Of a stretch of 64,000 bases of DNA, positions 33,861 to 45,760 are shown in pieces; the stretch's first letter is position 1, and each line of letters opens with the position of its first letter. The position numbers were made by a program, and so were the translations under genes. Under the pieces are notes generated by a model. That model saw only the letters and a list, made by a program, of their open reading frames with translations. It did not search any database and was not told the origin of the DNA. The stretch is from Humulus lupulus (lineage: Eukaryota; Streptophyta; Magnoliopsida; Rosales; Cannabaceae). Location: the NCBI RefSeq assembly GCF_963169125.1, contig NC_084802.1, positions 118,238,903 through 118,302,902 of the forward strand, in the 5' to 3' direction.

Positions 33861-36800
33861 TCATTGATAATATTTCTTTAAGTGGATGGCGTTCCAAGTC
33901 CGCGGGACCGCCCCTCCATCAAGCTGAGCTAACTTATAAGTTCCCTCCTTAATGATTTCGATGACCTGGTACGGTCCTTCCCAATTTGATCCCAAGACTC
34001 CATCTTTGGGATCTTTCCCGGCCAGGAAAACTCTCCTTAGGACCAAGTCGCCAACGGTAAAGGCACGGTTTTTGACTTTGGTGTTGAAGTAGCAAGTGAT
34101 TTTCTGCTGATAATGGGCGAGCTGGAGTTACGAATCCTCTCGCCTTTCGTCAACTAGGTCAAGGGAATTGCACAGGAGCTCGTGGTTGCGGTCCTGGTCG
34201 TAAGATTGGACCTTATGCGAAAGCACCTTAACCTCCACGGGGAGGACTGCCTCACTCCCAAAGGTTAGGGAAAAAGGAGTATGACCCGTAGGAATCCGAT
34301 GCGAGGTCCGGTATACCCATAGGACTAGGGGAGCTATTCTGGCCAGACCCCTTTCGCATCATCTAATCTCTTCTTGAGGCTCGACTTTAGAGTCTTGTTG
34401 ACAGCTTCGACCTGGCCATTCGCCTGAGGATAGGCCACGGAGGAGAAGCTTTTCACAATTCCGTACCTTTCACAAAACTCGGTGAACAGGTCGCTGTCGA
34501 ACTGAGTACCATTTTCAAAGACAATCTTCTTGGGCAGGCCGAATCGACAGACAATGCTTTTAACCACGAAGTCAAGCACTTTTTTGGACGTTATTGTTGC
34601 CAAAGGTTCTGCCTCAGCCCACTTCGTAAAGTAGTCGATGGCTACCACGGCGTAACGGACCCCGCCCTTTCTAGTGGGGAGGGCGCCAACCAAGTCTATC
34701 CCCCAAACGGCAAACGGCCATGGGGACGAGATCATCTTTAGCTCAACTGGAGGAGCTCGGGCAACTGCGGCGAATCGCTGGCACTTGTCGCACTTCTTCA
34801 CGTATGAGATTGAGTCTTTGGATAGAGTTGGCCAGTAATACCCCTGCCTCAGGACCTTTAAGGCCAAGCTCTGCCCCCGAGTGTGGTCTCCGCAAAAACC
34901 TTCGTGCACCTCCTGTAGGATGGCCTTTGCTTCATCTGGAAGAACACATCGTAGGAGAGGCAGGGAGTGCCCACGCCGGTATAACACCCCATCTACTATC
35001 GTATACCTCGGAGCTCGATAGAGTACTCGCCGTGCATCATTACGCCCTTCAGGTAGCTTTCCCTTGACGAGATACTCAAGGATGGGGGTCATCCAGGTCG
35101 GCCTGGCGTCGATCATCTCGACCTCCGTCCTTACTTCTTCTATACTTGGTTTCTCCAAGAATTCCACTGGTACTAACCCCAAGGTCTCTGTCTCCCCAGA
35201 GGTGGCGAGCTTGGCAAGAGCATCTGCATTAGCGTTCTACTCCCGAGGTATCTGTTCGTTCGAGCCTCGCTCAAACGCGGACAGCTCAGATTTTACCTTT
35301 GCCAGATAGGCGGCCATCTTGGGTCCCCGTGCTTGATATTCGCCCAGAACCTGGTTTACCAAGAGCTGGGAGTCACTGAAGCACTGGACGGAGCCCGCCT
35401 TCAACTCCTGGGCTATCCTCAGCCCGGCCAACAAAGCTTCGTATTCGGCCTCGTTGTTGGAGGCCTTGAACCCGAATCTCAGTGCCGAGTGGAATCTATG
35501 TCCCTCGGGGGATATCGAAATGATTCCAGCTCCGGAGCCGTTCTCGTTGGATGAACCATCCACAAAGATCCTCCACGACGCCTGGGACAAGGTGACCTGG
35601 GGTGAGTCTTCTGCGGGATCCTCCTGGAATCCCGTGCATTCTACCATAAAATCGGCCAGGGCCTGACCTTTTATAGCAGTTAGCGGAGTGTACAGAATCT
35701 CGAACTGACTGAGTTCGATGGCCCACTTTAACAAACGTCCCGATGCTTCAAGTTTTTGCAAAACCTGCCTTAAAGTCTGATCGGTCATGACGTGTATCGA
35801 GTGGGACTGGAAGTATGGCCTGAGCTTTCGCGAGGCCATGATAAGGCAGAACGCCAATTTCTCCATCAACGGGTATCGGGATTCAGCTCCGAGAAGTCTC
35901 TTGCTGATGTAGTAGACTGGTCTATGAACTCGGTCTTCTTCACGTACCAACACGACACTAGCTACATCCTTAGTGACAGCCAGGTAGAGAAAAAGAGGCT
36001 CTCCTGCTTTGGGTTTGGATAATACGGGTGGCTCAGCCAGATGTGCCTTCAGGTCGAGGAATGCGCTTTCGCACTCTTCTGTCCATTCGAACTTCTTGCT
36101 TCCTCGGAGCAGGTTGTAGAATGGAAAACACTTATCGGTGGACTTGGAAATAGACCGATTGAGGGCTGCCACTCTTCCTGTCAGGCCTTGGACATCTTTT
36201 CGCAACCTGGGCGAGGGAAGCTTGAGCAGTGATCGGATCTTGTCGGGGTTTGCTTCGACTCCAAAAGTGCACTTCTGCGGATTAAGTCTCATGCCATACT
36301 CCCGTAGTATCTTAAAACATTCTTCCAGGTCAAAAACATGGTCGTCGGTAGTCTTTGACTTGACTAGCATGTCATCAACGTATACTTCCATGTTTTTTCC
36401 GATCTGGTCCGCGAACATTCTATTGACTAACCTTTGGTAGGTAGCTCCGGCGTTCTTTAGCCCGAACGGCATGACCTTGTAACAATAAACGTTTGTCGGG
36501 GTCATGAAGCTGGTGTGTTCCTGGTCCGCCGGATTCATGGCGATCTGATTGTAGCCTGAGTATGCGTCCATAAAGGACATGAGCTCGTGCCCCGCCGTGG
36601 CATCTACCAGCTGATCAATCCTCGGCAGTGGAAAACAATCCTTGGGGCAAGCTTTATTCAGGTTGGAGAAGTCTATGCAGGTCCACCATTTTCCGTTGGG
36701 CTTCGGGACCAGCACGGGGTTGGCAACCCATATTGGAAACTTGGCTTCACGGATAAAGCCGCATTTCTTGAGCCGGGCCACCTCTTCCTCCAAGGCTTCA

Positions 36801-38311
36801 GCCCGAGCTGTTCCTAGGCGTCTTTGCTTCTGGGACTTGGTGGGAACGCTTTTATCCAGATGAAGTGTATGCATGATGACACTCGGGCTGATTCCCACCA
36901 TGTCCTCATGGGACCAGGCAAACACGTCCAGATTATCCCGCAGAAATTTAGTCAGCTCCGCCTTCCTCTTGCTATAGAGGTTTTTCCCGAGCTTGACCGT
37001 CCATGATGGGTTCTGCGGATCAATGTTCACTTCCTCGAGCTCCTCAATCGCCTGGAGCTCAGATCTGTCCTCGCCTATTCGGGGGTCAATATCTTCACTT
37101 AAGACGACATTTTCCCCTTCGGCGCTTTGAGGTTTTTCAATCTCAGGATTGGCTAAGGGTTCCTGAGATTCCTCTCCACCACCTTGAATGGCCATTGCCA
37201 GCTGCCCGGGTTTAGGTTTTCCCTTCATAGAAATGCTGTAGCATTCCCTGGCAGCGAGCTGATCGCCATGAACAGTGCATATTCCCGTGGAAGTAGGAAA
37301 TTTCATCGCGAGGGGGCGAATGGAAGTGACGGCCTCAAAATCCATGAGCGTAGGTCGCCCCAAGATCGCGTTGTATGCAGCGGAGCAATCGATGACCATG
37401 AATTCGAGGAGCTTGGAGACTATCCGAGATCCTTCTCCTAGGGTGATCACCAGCTCGATCGTCCCTATTGCTGCTGATCCCTCTCCCGAAAAACCATACA
37501 GCATCATGGAGGTCGTCTTTAGCTCAGCGATGGTTAAACCCATCTTTTCTAACTTGGATCGGAACAGGAGGTTCACAGAGCTCCCGTTGTCGATCATCAC
37601 CCTCCTCACTCTTCGATTGGTGAGCTGAACTACCATGACCAAAGGGTCATTGTGAGGGAATTTGACATGGCCCGCATCTTCCTCCGTAAAAATGATCGGT
37701 TGTCTCTCCAACCGCTGCTGTTTTAACTGGCGCTGCTCCGGGACGAACTCTACTCCGTTATGAGCCTTTAGTTCGTTCACGTATCTCTTCAGGGTTCCCC
37801 TGCTCGTGCCGGCCATGTGCGAACCCCCAGAGATGGTGGATATCTCTCCTCCAACCACGGGAGGAGGGACGTCCTGATCTACCCGAGGCCCGGGCTGACT
37901 GGCCGGGACTTCTGGAGCAGGTCGACTTGCTGGAACCCTGTTCCGCGCGTATTGAGCCAAAGGGCCGGCTCGGATGAGAGTCTCGATCTCATCTTTTAGA
38001 TGCCTACAATCGTCGGTATTGTGGCCAACTTCATTATGAAAACGGCAAAACTTGGAGGTGTCTCTCTTCCCCTTATGATGCTTTAATGGCTCCGGCCTTT
38101 TCCAGGGGACTCGAGTAGAGTTGGCTAGGAAGATGTTCTCCCTAGACTGAGTGAGCTCTGTATAAGTCGCGAAGACGGGCTTGAATTTTTCTACGGACTT
38201 ATTCTTCTTTTGGCCGTGTTGACCGTTTTCGCCATTTCCCTTTCTTTTGCCTCCACCGGGCTGGTGGTTCTGTGAGACATTTTGGGTCGCTACCACGACC
38301 TCCGTCCCCAC
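33861..38311 (-). pseudogene. Tat1 pol: protease, reverse transcriptase, two RNase H domains, integrase
   Basis: The first 1024 codons (38311-35237) are open. They carry a degenerate knuckle (CRFHNEVGHNTDDC, residues 89-102), protease MIDNGSSVNLLF (Asp 241), reverse transcriptase (about 515-690, YVDD at 644-647), its own RNase H (about 770-890), and a second, archaeal-type RNase H with FVDGSS (D918), NNEAEYEA (E954) and FSDSQ (D980). A TAG follows at about 35236. Integrase (35182-34334) has HEGF..GDH...CDKC, GIDLVG, and FENGTQF, where the middle catalytic Asp is replaced by Glu (34514-34516), then NGQVEAVNK. Stops near 34333 and 34139, and a 1-base loss, break the C-terminus; its GPYQVIEI module ends at 33861. 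A 48-bp in-frame deletion removes part of the reverse transcriptase thumb after residue 685. Confidence 0.93.
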
Positions 38312-40146
38312 TCTAGCGGTCTGTTCGGGGACCTAGCTGGTCCCTACAGCTGAGGCTTCGGCCTCCTCCAAGTTAATCCATTCTTGGGCCCTGTTAAGGA
38401 ATTCGTTAACCGAGCTGACTCCCTTCCTTTGTATATCCTTCCAGAGATCTCCTCCAACGAGGATTCCAGTTCTCATGGCCATGAGCTTGGAGCTATCTTC
38501 CGCGTCTCTGGTTTGAGCAGCGACGTTCGTAAATCTGCTCAGGTAGGCCTTCAGAGTCTCACCGGGCTGCTGCCTCACGTTAGCCAGGGAGTCGGCCTGA
38601 ACACGGGCGGCCTGGGAGGCTCTGAATGCCCTTTTGAAGTCTGCCGAGAAAGTCTTCCAGAAGCTGATTGACTGTCTTTTACTTTGCTTGAACCACTGCC
38701 TGGCAGGTCCAGTCAGTGTGGAAGGGAATATTAAACATCTCAGCTTGGGGCCAATGTTGTGGGCCATCATTAGGGTGTTGAACATCCCTAGATGGTCCGA
38801 TGGGTCTCCGTCCCCATTGAACTTTGACAAGTGCGGCATACGGAAACCAGATGGGTATGCCGTTGCTGCTATGCTGGGGGCGAAGAGTTCCATCTCGTCC
38901 CCTGAATCATATTCATCTTTTTCTTTTTCTGACAGGAGCTTCCTCATCAGCTCCTCCATCTGAGTCAGGCGATCGAGGGTCTGGTCCTGATGTCCTTGGT
39001 TATTCCGGGGCTGTTCAACAGCTCCGGATCCATTGTACATATTTGGTGGGTTATTGCCCCTCCTTTCTTGAGATAGGTTATTTGGGGCATTCCCTCCTTA
39101 CGTACTTCGGACAGGGCCCCCCCTGAGCGAGCGTGGCCATCTCCTCCTGCTGGTTCCCCCCTATGGGAGTTAAGGCGATCTCGCAGGTCGCCTCCCTGGG
39201 TGGTTTGATGACTTTGTGCCGAACTCAAACGCTGACGCAGGTCTCCCCCAGAGAGATCACTCCGGCGACTGCCGGTCCAGTGGCTTCTGCTAGATAGGCT
39301 TGGAGTCCACCCTTGGTGGGGATGATCTGGGCTTTCCCTTGGCGCCCTGCTACGCCGGGAAGGTCCAGCTGATGGCGGGTTTCTCCTACTACTCCCATGG
39401 GCTGGGATATCTCAGACGGGCCGAGGAGGAGACGAATACCTGATTGGGGAAGGAGGATGCCTGACTGGAGAGGCGATCCTAGTTCCGTCAGGACGGATCA
39501 AGTTTGGTGGCGGCCTTTCGGCCCTGCCAACCTGCTGGTCCCGCGTCTGACGATCTGGACGAGGCGCAGGTCGGTTGTTGGGGACGTGCCGATGCCGCGA
39601 GCCCTCCCCGGATCTCCTTCGGGAATTTCCTCGAGCTCCCCTGGGCGCTCTCGAGGATGGCTGGGAGCTAGGAGTTGACGTTCTGACCGAATGACTGTAT
39701 TGCTATTGCCTGGCTTCAGGAATTTCTTCGAAGCTTGCCTCTCGGTGATGTGATGAAGGAGTGGAATTGGCTGTCGGAAGTTTATCCGACCGGCTATGCC
39801 TGGACCGGTTACCCCGGCGAGACTTAGGAGCCTCGCCTTGCCTCTCTCCGACGTTAACGTCGGTTGTGAGAGGGGGTAGTCGGGCCAGCACATCCTTGAT
39901 CTGCTGGTTAGCTATTGCTAGCTGGCTCCTCAACTGAGCGTTCTCCATCTCCACCGCCGTGTAATAACACGGGTTCGGATTAGGTGGCCGGGGGGTCGAA
40001 CTTCCGGTGTCATCTTGGCCCACCGGCTGCTTTCCTGGCCGCTGCTGGGTCTCAGGAACTTGTTCACCAGGGGTGGCAGTATGATGAGCCTCCTGCCCAT
40101 CATGCTGCTCTGTCTCGTTACCGTGCCTGGATTGAGTAGTCACCAT
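38312..40146 (-). pseudogene. Tat1 gag
   Basis: It starts at 40146 (MVTTQSRHGNET). The N-terminal part is low-complexity, rich in Gln, Pro, Arg and Ser. The capsid-like core at 39040-38333 contains MPHLSKFNGDGDPSDHL, ARQWFKQSK and LKAYLSRF, the 'retrotransposon gag' pattern. A CAG-to-TAG change stops the frame near 39702, a small indel near 39090 shifts it, and another TAG lies at about 38332 just before the 1024-codon pol frame. In Tat2 the corresponding gag and protease share one frame, so gag-pol was probably a single polyprotein. Confidence 0.88.
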
Positions 40147-40180
40147 AATTGGATGTTTGCGATAGCACTAACCAAACTTA

Positions 40181-40201
40181 CTCTCAATGAAAGCACCAAA
40201 C
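40181..40201 (-). other. Tat1 primer-binding-site region
   Basis: Directly inside the 5' LTR the minus strand reads TTTGGTGCTTTCATTGAGAG. The same bases follow the Tat2 5' LTR at 47016-47035. I cannot name the matching tRNA. Confidence 0.5.
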
Positions 40202-40959
40202 TGTTGACGCGGTTCTTCGCCAACAGGTAATTTAAGAAAAGAAGAGAAAGGGATTAGTGCTAATAATGAACCAAAACAGATATGTGATCATGGAAAATGA
40301 AATGGTGACTCAAGACACGGTTTTTAAGTGGTTCAAAGGTTAAAATCCTTCTACTCCACTAGTCAATATTATTGCTCTATTCTGGGTATATGATTACAAG
40401 ATATTTCTTACATGAGATAATCCAACCTTTATCAACTCCCAGGGTCTCCATATTTATAGGAGAAGGCACCTGGGAGTTGGTAAGAAGATCATCCCGTGAC
40501 CTTCTTTCCTATCGTATCAACTCTGTGACATTCATGATTAATTCCTAAACCTGACACATAAGTGTGGTCAAATCAATAGGTAAGGAGATAATGGGCCGCA
40601 CGGCCCAACCCAGTCGTGGGTGTCTGAATACGCACGTTCCTGCTGCGTGTCCGAGAAGTCAGGGGCATATCAGACACGTGATGTCTGATATGTGCACGTT
40701 TACCTTGCGTGTGTTGACTTTACAAAGGGTCATAGTCCCCAGGTCCAGCTCGGACCACGATCTGGATACCTAACCCGACCTTCGGCTTACAGAGTCCAGA
40801 CTCAGTCTTAGGCAATCTCGGCGAACCCTTGGGGTTACCCCGAGCTAAGGAGGTACGACCTTATGACGGAAGCTCCGGTTTTGGGGATGCCCATGAGATA
40901 ATCATTATTAGGCCCCGGCTCAGCTCGCTAATCAGCCCGTGGGAAAATCAAGGCGTACA
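40202..40959 (-). repeat. Tat1 5' LTR with promoter
   Basis: It matches 28927-29684. A minus-strand TATA box (plus-strand TATTTATA, 40451-40458) lies downstream of a dyad ATATCAGACA/TGTCTGATAT near 40668-40692 that includes the G-box CACGTG. The outer end is bounded by CATTC. Confidence 0.93.
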
Positions 40960-42222
40960 CATTCCAACTTTAGCCATGATAAGTTGACTGAGTTGATCGA
41001 GCCTTGGACTAGGATGCTTCCATCTTTACTCAACGCTATTGGTATGTTTAAAGGACACCCCAGGTTGAAAATAGCTAGATCGAAGAATACCGTTCCAAAC
41101 TTTGATTGGCAGCGCATGTCCACTGATATTGTCCAATAGTCTAGAACCAGGTATTTAGACGTACTAACTTCAGGAAAGTAAGCACGGGACCACTTATCAA
41201 AACCCATGCCTTCTAGGTATTGAGAAATAGCTGGGTCTTTTTATTTGATTTTTTTAAAGTGAGTTTGGAACTCAGATTTCCGAAAAGCATATGCCACATT
41301 ATACGTCAACACATGACAATGATTAGTCTTGAATTTAGGAACCACACTCATACTAATATGGTGGTAGCAAGCACCGTGATATGCATCAAGGAAAATAGTT
41401 TCCAAGGCATGTGTAATACTTGCATTCCTGTCAGATACAAATGTCAGGTCCTCAACTTCCATAATCGCTTCCTTTTAGCTTTGACATGAAATACTTCAAA
41501 GAATCATGATTCTTACTATCCACAATACCAACTATAACTGGATATGGATGGTTATTTGCATCCAGCGCGATTGCATATAACTTCTGCTCACCGTATTTTG
41601 TCTTTAAAAAAGTGTCTTCCACACATAACACAAGACGACACGTACAAAACCCTCTTCTACTAACTCCAAGTGAGAAACAGCAATATTTGAACCGATCCTC
41701 CTAAGTGACAAAATCTGTCAACGTCCAGAGATTTTTATGTTGAAACATGAACAGGTACAATGGTAACTTCTGGTAGGATGCTTCCAGTGTCCCTCTGACA
41801 TAAGAAAGAGCCTTCTCTCGACATCTCCAAGCTTTTCCATATGACAACTCAATGCCATAATAATTCTAATTTCTTCTCTTATGCTGTTTGCCATGTACGC
41901 ATTCGATCCAGTCTGATATTTTTTCTTTATGCAATGACCAATAACTCAAGGTGCAGCTTGGCGATGGCCTTTATGTTGGAGGTCAAGTGAGCAAGTATGT
42001 TTATTGGTGAAACAAGTTATCTCGAACATATCAGATTCAGGCATTCTCTTCCCCCTCAATCTCCACTTACAATTAGGATCCTTGCAAGTGATATACCAAA
42101 CTTTAGTACCTGACTTCTTCACCACAAACTCGAAGTTCTGCTTCATTGCATACAAGTGTGCCTTCGTCTTCAACTCTAACTTATTCTCAAAAACCTTCCC
42201 AACTTCTATTACTCCACAACTC

Positions 42223-44288
42223 TGTAGTATCCCATAATTTTACTTAGCTAGATAGTAGTAGTAGTGGTAGTAGTAAGCATAGTTTGTAATATGTTAGTTG
42301 TCCTGGATTTTGGTTCAAGCCGGGACTTAGTTGGAAACCCATAGCAACAGTTATGGATTTTAGAAGTTTAACCTATAGTTTAGAAATATTAATTATAACA
42401 TAAGGTTTGATTAATATTGCTGGTCTTTAAAATATTATTTATTATAACCTAAGGTTTAGAGAATTATTAAGAGCATGACACTTGTCATAATCATGTTTAT
42501 TAAGGATTTAAGTATTTTGATGTATAGTTTAATTAAAAGAAAAATCTAGAAGCTCTAGAATCTTCCAGCAGCTGTTAGGATCACGTTTAGACTCAGTTAA
42601 AGTTGTTTAATCATTTCAAATTATGCTAAAAAAGTGCAAATACATGTTTGATATATCAACGTATGCCGATATATCACAGCTATAAGGGCCGATATATCGC
42701 CTTCGGGAGATACGGAAAACACGCCGACTTTGCACGAACGATCGAACGGGGCTTGGGAATATGGGGGAGGCGATATATCGCCTATAGGGGGCGATATATC
42801 GGCTCCTACTCACATTTTTGGAAGTTTGTGATTTTTAAATTTTAAAATAGCCTTAACCACTTAGACCTGCCTTTGAACGATTTTGACCGAGTTCTGGGTG
42901 TCTGTTGAACGAAAATTCAAATCTTTTTCATTTTATATTCATTTATTTATTCAAATTAAAAGGGGTTAGTTTTACTCCTTGAACTCTATAAATAGGACCT
43001 AGTACTCAGCCATTTTCTTCATTCTTCAAGCATTGTTCAGAGCCTCCAAGTTGCTAAGGTTACTATAGAGAGAAACACTTGGGTTTTGGGTTAAAAGCTT
43101 TATCAATCTAGGCTTTTCTAAACACTTGGGAAGTGAGATATAGTGAGATTTCGGTATCGAGGTTTAGATCAATTCATAAGATCATTCAAGGTATTCTTAT
43201 CCTTAAGTTTAGTTTTTCATAGTTCTTTAGTTTTCTTTTATTTTCTTTCAAATCCCAACTCTGGTTTATGATTCTTGAATAGGTGTTTAAGTTTCTTGAA
43301 ACTTAAGGTTTTTTTCGGTAAGTTTCTACTCGGATGGTTTAGTTTTCTTTTCATCTCTTTTCTTTAGAAACTCACCATTCTTGCTGTTGGTTTTATGAGT
43401 ATTCCAAATCCCGTTCTTGTCTCCATATCCCGATTTTTGGTAAGGAAAATAGGTTAGATTATATATTAATATGTTTATGTTATGATATGTTTTATGCTAT
43501 GATATGCATATGTATAAATATGTTGTAGTCCTTGGGCATATGACTTGCTTAGATAGCAAGCCCCAAGAATATGTTTTGTAGTCGTTTGGGCATATGACTT
43601 GCTTAGATAACAAGCCCCAAGAATTTTTATCATTTTCATGGTTTAGAGTTATGATTTACCCTACTTCGATTAGTAGACAGAGGACCTAGATGGGTTATCA
43701 TATACTACCATGTGATCTAACCTACCTCAATTAGTAGACAGAGGACCTAGATAGTTTTATCACATGCCATGTTAATGAGTTAATGGCCATTAATATTGTA
43801 GTCCTATATGATATATGTTTTTATAGTCATATTTTTTATAGTATATGTATATGATATAATCTTATGTTTATGATTTATGATATATGTTGTTAGTAGATTT
43901 TCCTTGCTGAGCATTAGGATCATTCCTTTATTTTTAGCTTAATGCAGGAAAATGAATATGGAAGGCGGAAAGATTCATGGCAGTTTGGCTTGTGTGTTGA
44001 GGATGAATGGACTGCGTGAACGATCGAGGATGACGTTATTTTTAAGTCTTTTGAATTATGTTTTGATGTATTTTTCACAATTAGTATTTAATTAATTTAA
44101 GTTTGTTTTTATGTATTAAACAATGGGTACCCATACTGTATTTTATATTTCATATTTTACTTTGTATTTTGCACAATATTTATTTTGGGGTTTTAAATAA
44201 AGATATTTCTTATGAATGTTTCCCAAAATAGTAGCTATGTCTAGTAGTTTTAATGGTCCAATGTCTTAGAAATAGTTGGGTCATTACA
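42223..44288 (+). repeat. Tekay-type solo LTR with target duplication AACTC
   Basis: It starts TGTAGTATCCC and ends GGGTCATTACA (2066 bp), and is flanked by AACTC at 42218-42222 and 44289-44293. It is the same family as 5667-7490. It keeps the palindromes CGATATATCG at 42690-42699, 42771-42780 (within GGCGATATATCGCC, 42769-42782) and 42792-42801, a TATA box at 42987-42994, and a tandem GCTTAGATAGCAAGCCCCAAG repeat near 43540-43620. A second tandem motif (TAGTAGACAGAGGACCTAGAT) is duplicated at about 43670-43755. Confidence 0.94.
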
Positions 44289-45129
44289 AACTCACTCCAG
44301 ATAACGTGGGGATAACATAAGAGAGGCATGAGATATCTTCAGCAGTGTATGCCAGAGAGCTCCATCTATTTCTATCGTCTTGTGTAGTTGGACGACTGCT
44401 CTCTGAGCTAGGAGTCCTGCGTCCTTGGCTTTCTTGACGTCTTGGCAATGGTCATACATTTAAATTATCTACTTGCTCCACAGGTAGCATCAACAATTGA
44501 TCCTCAGAGTTATCATCATAACTACTGTACCCCTCAACTCTTTCATCATCATCACAAAAATGGGCAACTGGATCGTCATTGACATAAGGCTCGTACTCAT
44601 ACCCATCATCATGCAAGAAATTTGTTGGGAAAAAAAGTTTCATTTTGACTAGGCACTCCCATGCATACACTTGGCCAAGGAGCTGCTTGTGGAATAGTTG
44701 TGCAGGATTGATTATGATTTTCCATATTAACAATCGCTCTAGGAGATGGATCAAGAAGAGCAATGTTATTTGCAATTGAACTAATGCATAAAGGAACCCG
44801 ATGTCTTAAGGACTTCGAATTTTCAAGAATAAGAACACTAACACCTTCATCATCCGTGATTTCAATGGGATCTAGGCTAAAATCATTGCATGTAAATGAC
44901 ATTTCCAACTTTAAGGCATACAATGACTTATCCCCTTTTAGCTTTGAATACAACTTCTCCAATAATTCTATGTAACTAGCATCAATTGGTACATGTATTA
45001 TAGTGTTCAAACTAGCTTTGAAATTCCATTTCTCTCCTTTCCGTTCCCAAACACCATTGTAAGAAACAATTATATTAACTCTAGAACCTGCAAATTTACA
45101 AAAAAAAAAAGCATAAGAAAATTATAAAA

Positions 45130-45450
45130 ATAAAGTATAATCGATGAAGAATCAATGCAACATCAATGATGAATCGATGCCTATGTAACGCTATCTCTAT
45201 TGTAGTTCAACATCGATGACATTTTGATGCATAATCAATGATGATGGTCGCCATCTGTATGCAATTCCATTTCGATGGTATATCGATGCCATATCAATGC
45301 TAAACCACATCTACATATATGACATCGATTCAACATCGATATTATATCGAAAATAACATCTAAATTATATGTTCGCCCCAGTATCGAAATGCCATCGATG
45401 TACCATCGAAATGCAATTGATGTACCATCAAAATGCCATCGATTCAGCAT
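45130..45450 (-). repeat. 11-bp-period TCGAT array in the first intron of the MULE transposase
   Basis: TCGAT or TCAAT fall at 45141, 45152, 45163, 45174 and again at 45272, 45283, 45294, i.e. exact 11-bp steps, as in the array at 27600-28350. It sits between a likely donor near 45602 and an acceptor near 45088 (minus strand). Confidence 0.85.
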
Positions 45451-45760
45451 TGATTTCGAATGGCACCCACATATTTCCAGATCCGAAGAACAGATCAAAA
45501 AATGTAGAAAAAAATACCACACTCAACACTAGAACAGTTCGAATCTAATATCTAACAATGACATTTCATATTCACAAGTAGATAGAATGAAATGATACTT
45601 ACCCATGATTTTTTCTCTTCAAAAACGCCAAGAATGACAATTTCTTCACTTGAAATGAAACTTCCAGATCCGAGCAGTCCAATTTCTTGACCGATTTCAG
45701 TATATTCGACAATGCTATTTAGGGTGCTGTGAAAATGGCTGTGAATGATGGAGGAGAGAG

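Larger units (their letters stand above)
28927..40959 (-). mobile_element. Tat1: Ty3/gypsy Tat-lineage element with antisense gene
   Basis: Two 758-bp LTRs in direct orientation, a 5-bp duplication and a full internal region (12,033 bp) make this a complete insertion. Reading on the minus strand: LTR (40202-40959), primer site, gag, pol, a tandem-repeat spacer, a gene on the opposite strand, polypurine tract, LTR (28927-29684). A second, archaeal-type RNase H after the normal one, no chromodomain and an antisense gene before the 3' LTR are traits of the Tat lineage (Grande/Retand-like). By eye the LTRs differ at about 22 of 758 positions (about 3%). Confidence 0.95.
28413..41141 (+). pseudogene. 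Ulp1-like cysteine protease gene (peptidase C48), split by Tat1 and lacking the catalytic Cys
   Basis: The likely start is ATG at 28413, just after a 3' splice site, with MPPKHTPPLEIP. A second exon from about 28612 carries the protease: FLENHHWVPCEINF (catalytic His) and ITVFDSD (catalytic Asp) at about 28850-28925. Tat1 enters here (TSD CATTC at 28922-28926 and 40960-40964), and codons resume after it with KLTELIEPWTRMLP, LNAIGMFKGHPRL and NFDWQRMSTDIVQ, ending at 41141. In this family a GDCG-like Cys motif should follow; it is absent, because sequence jumps straight into the transposase 3' end. Ulp1 proteases cleave SUMO from proteins; this copy cannot work. Stops lie near 28510, 28650, 28768 and 28845. 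Confidence 0.8.
41185..45606 (-). pseudogene. MuDR-type transposase of the MULE, split by a solo LTR
   Basis: A probable first exon is tiny (ATG at 45606-45604, donor GTAAGT). An intron with an 11-bp-period array follows. Exon 2, from about 45087, has the N-terminal segment of plant MULE proteins (SYNGVWERKGEKWNF, YIELLEKLYSKLKGD) and then an acidic linker (44640-44460). After the solo LTR come the zinc-type DNA-binding domain (FVVKKSGTKVWYITC, DPNCKWRLRG, FTNKHTCS; 42173-41946), the DDE-type core (DTFLKTKYGEQKLYAIALD, PVIVGIVDSKN; 41640-41520), VSDRNASITHAL (about 41430) and GMGFDKWSRAYFP near 41190-41210. It ends there, before the C-terminal zinc finger, where it is fused to the Ulp1-like gene. 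Stops and frameshifts are many. Confidence 0.82.

Noticed and set aside
34720..39126. Many plus-strand frames opposite Tat1 pol and gag
   Set aside because: Shadows of the minus-strand coding region; none has domain similarity, and they are not the real antisense gene at 30680-33249.
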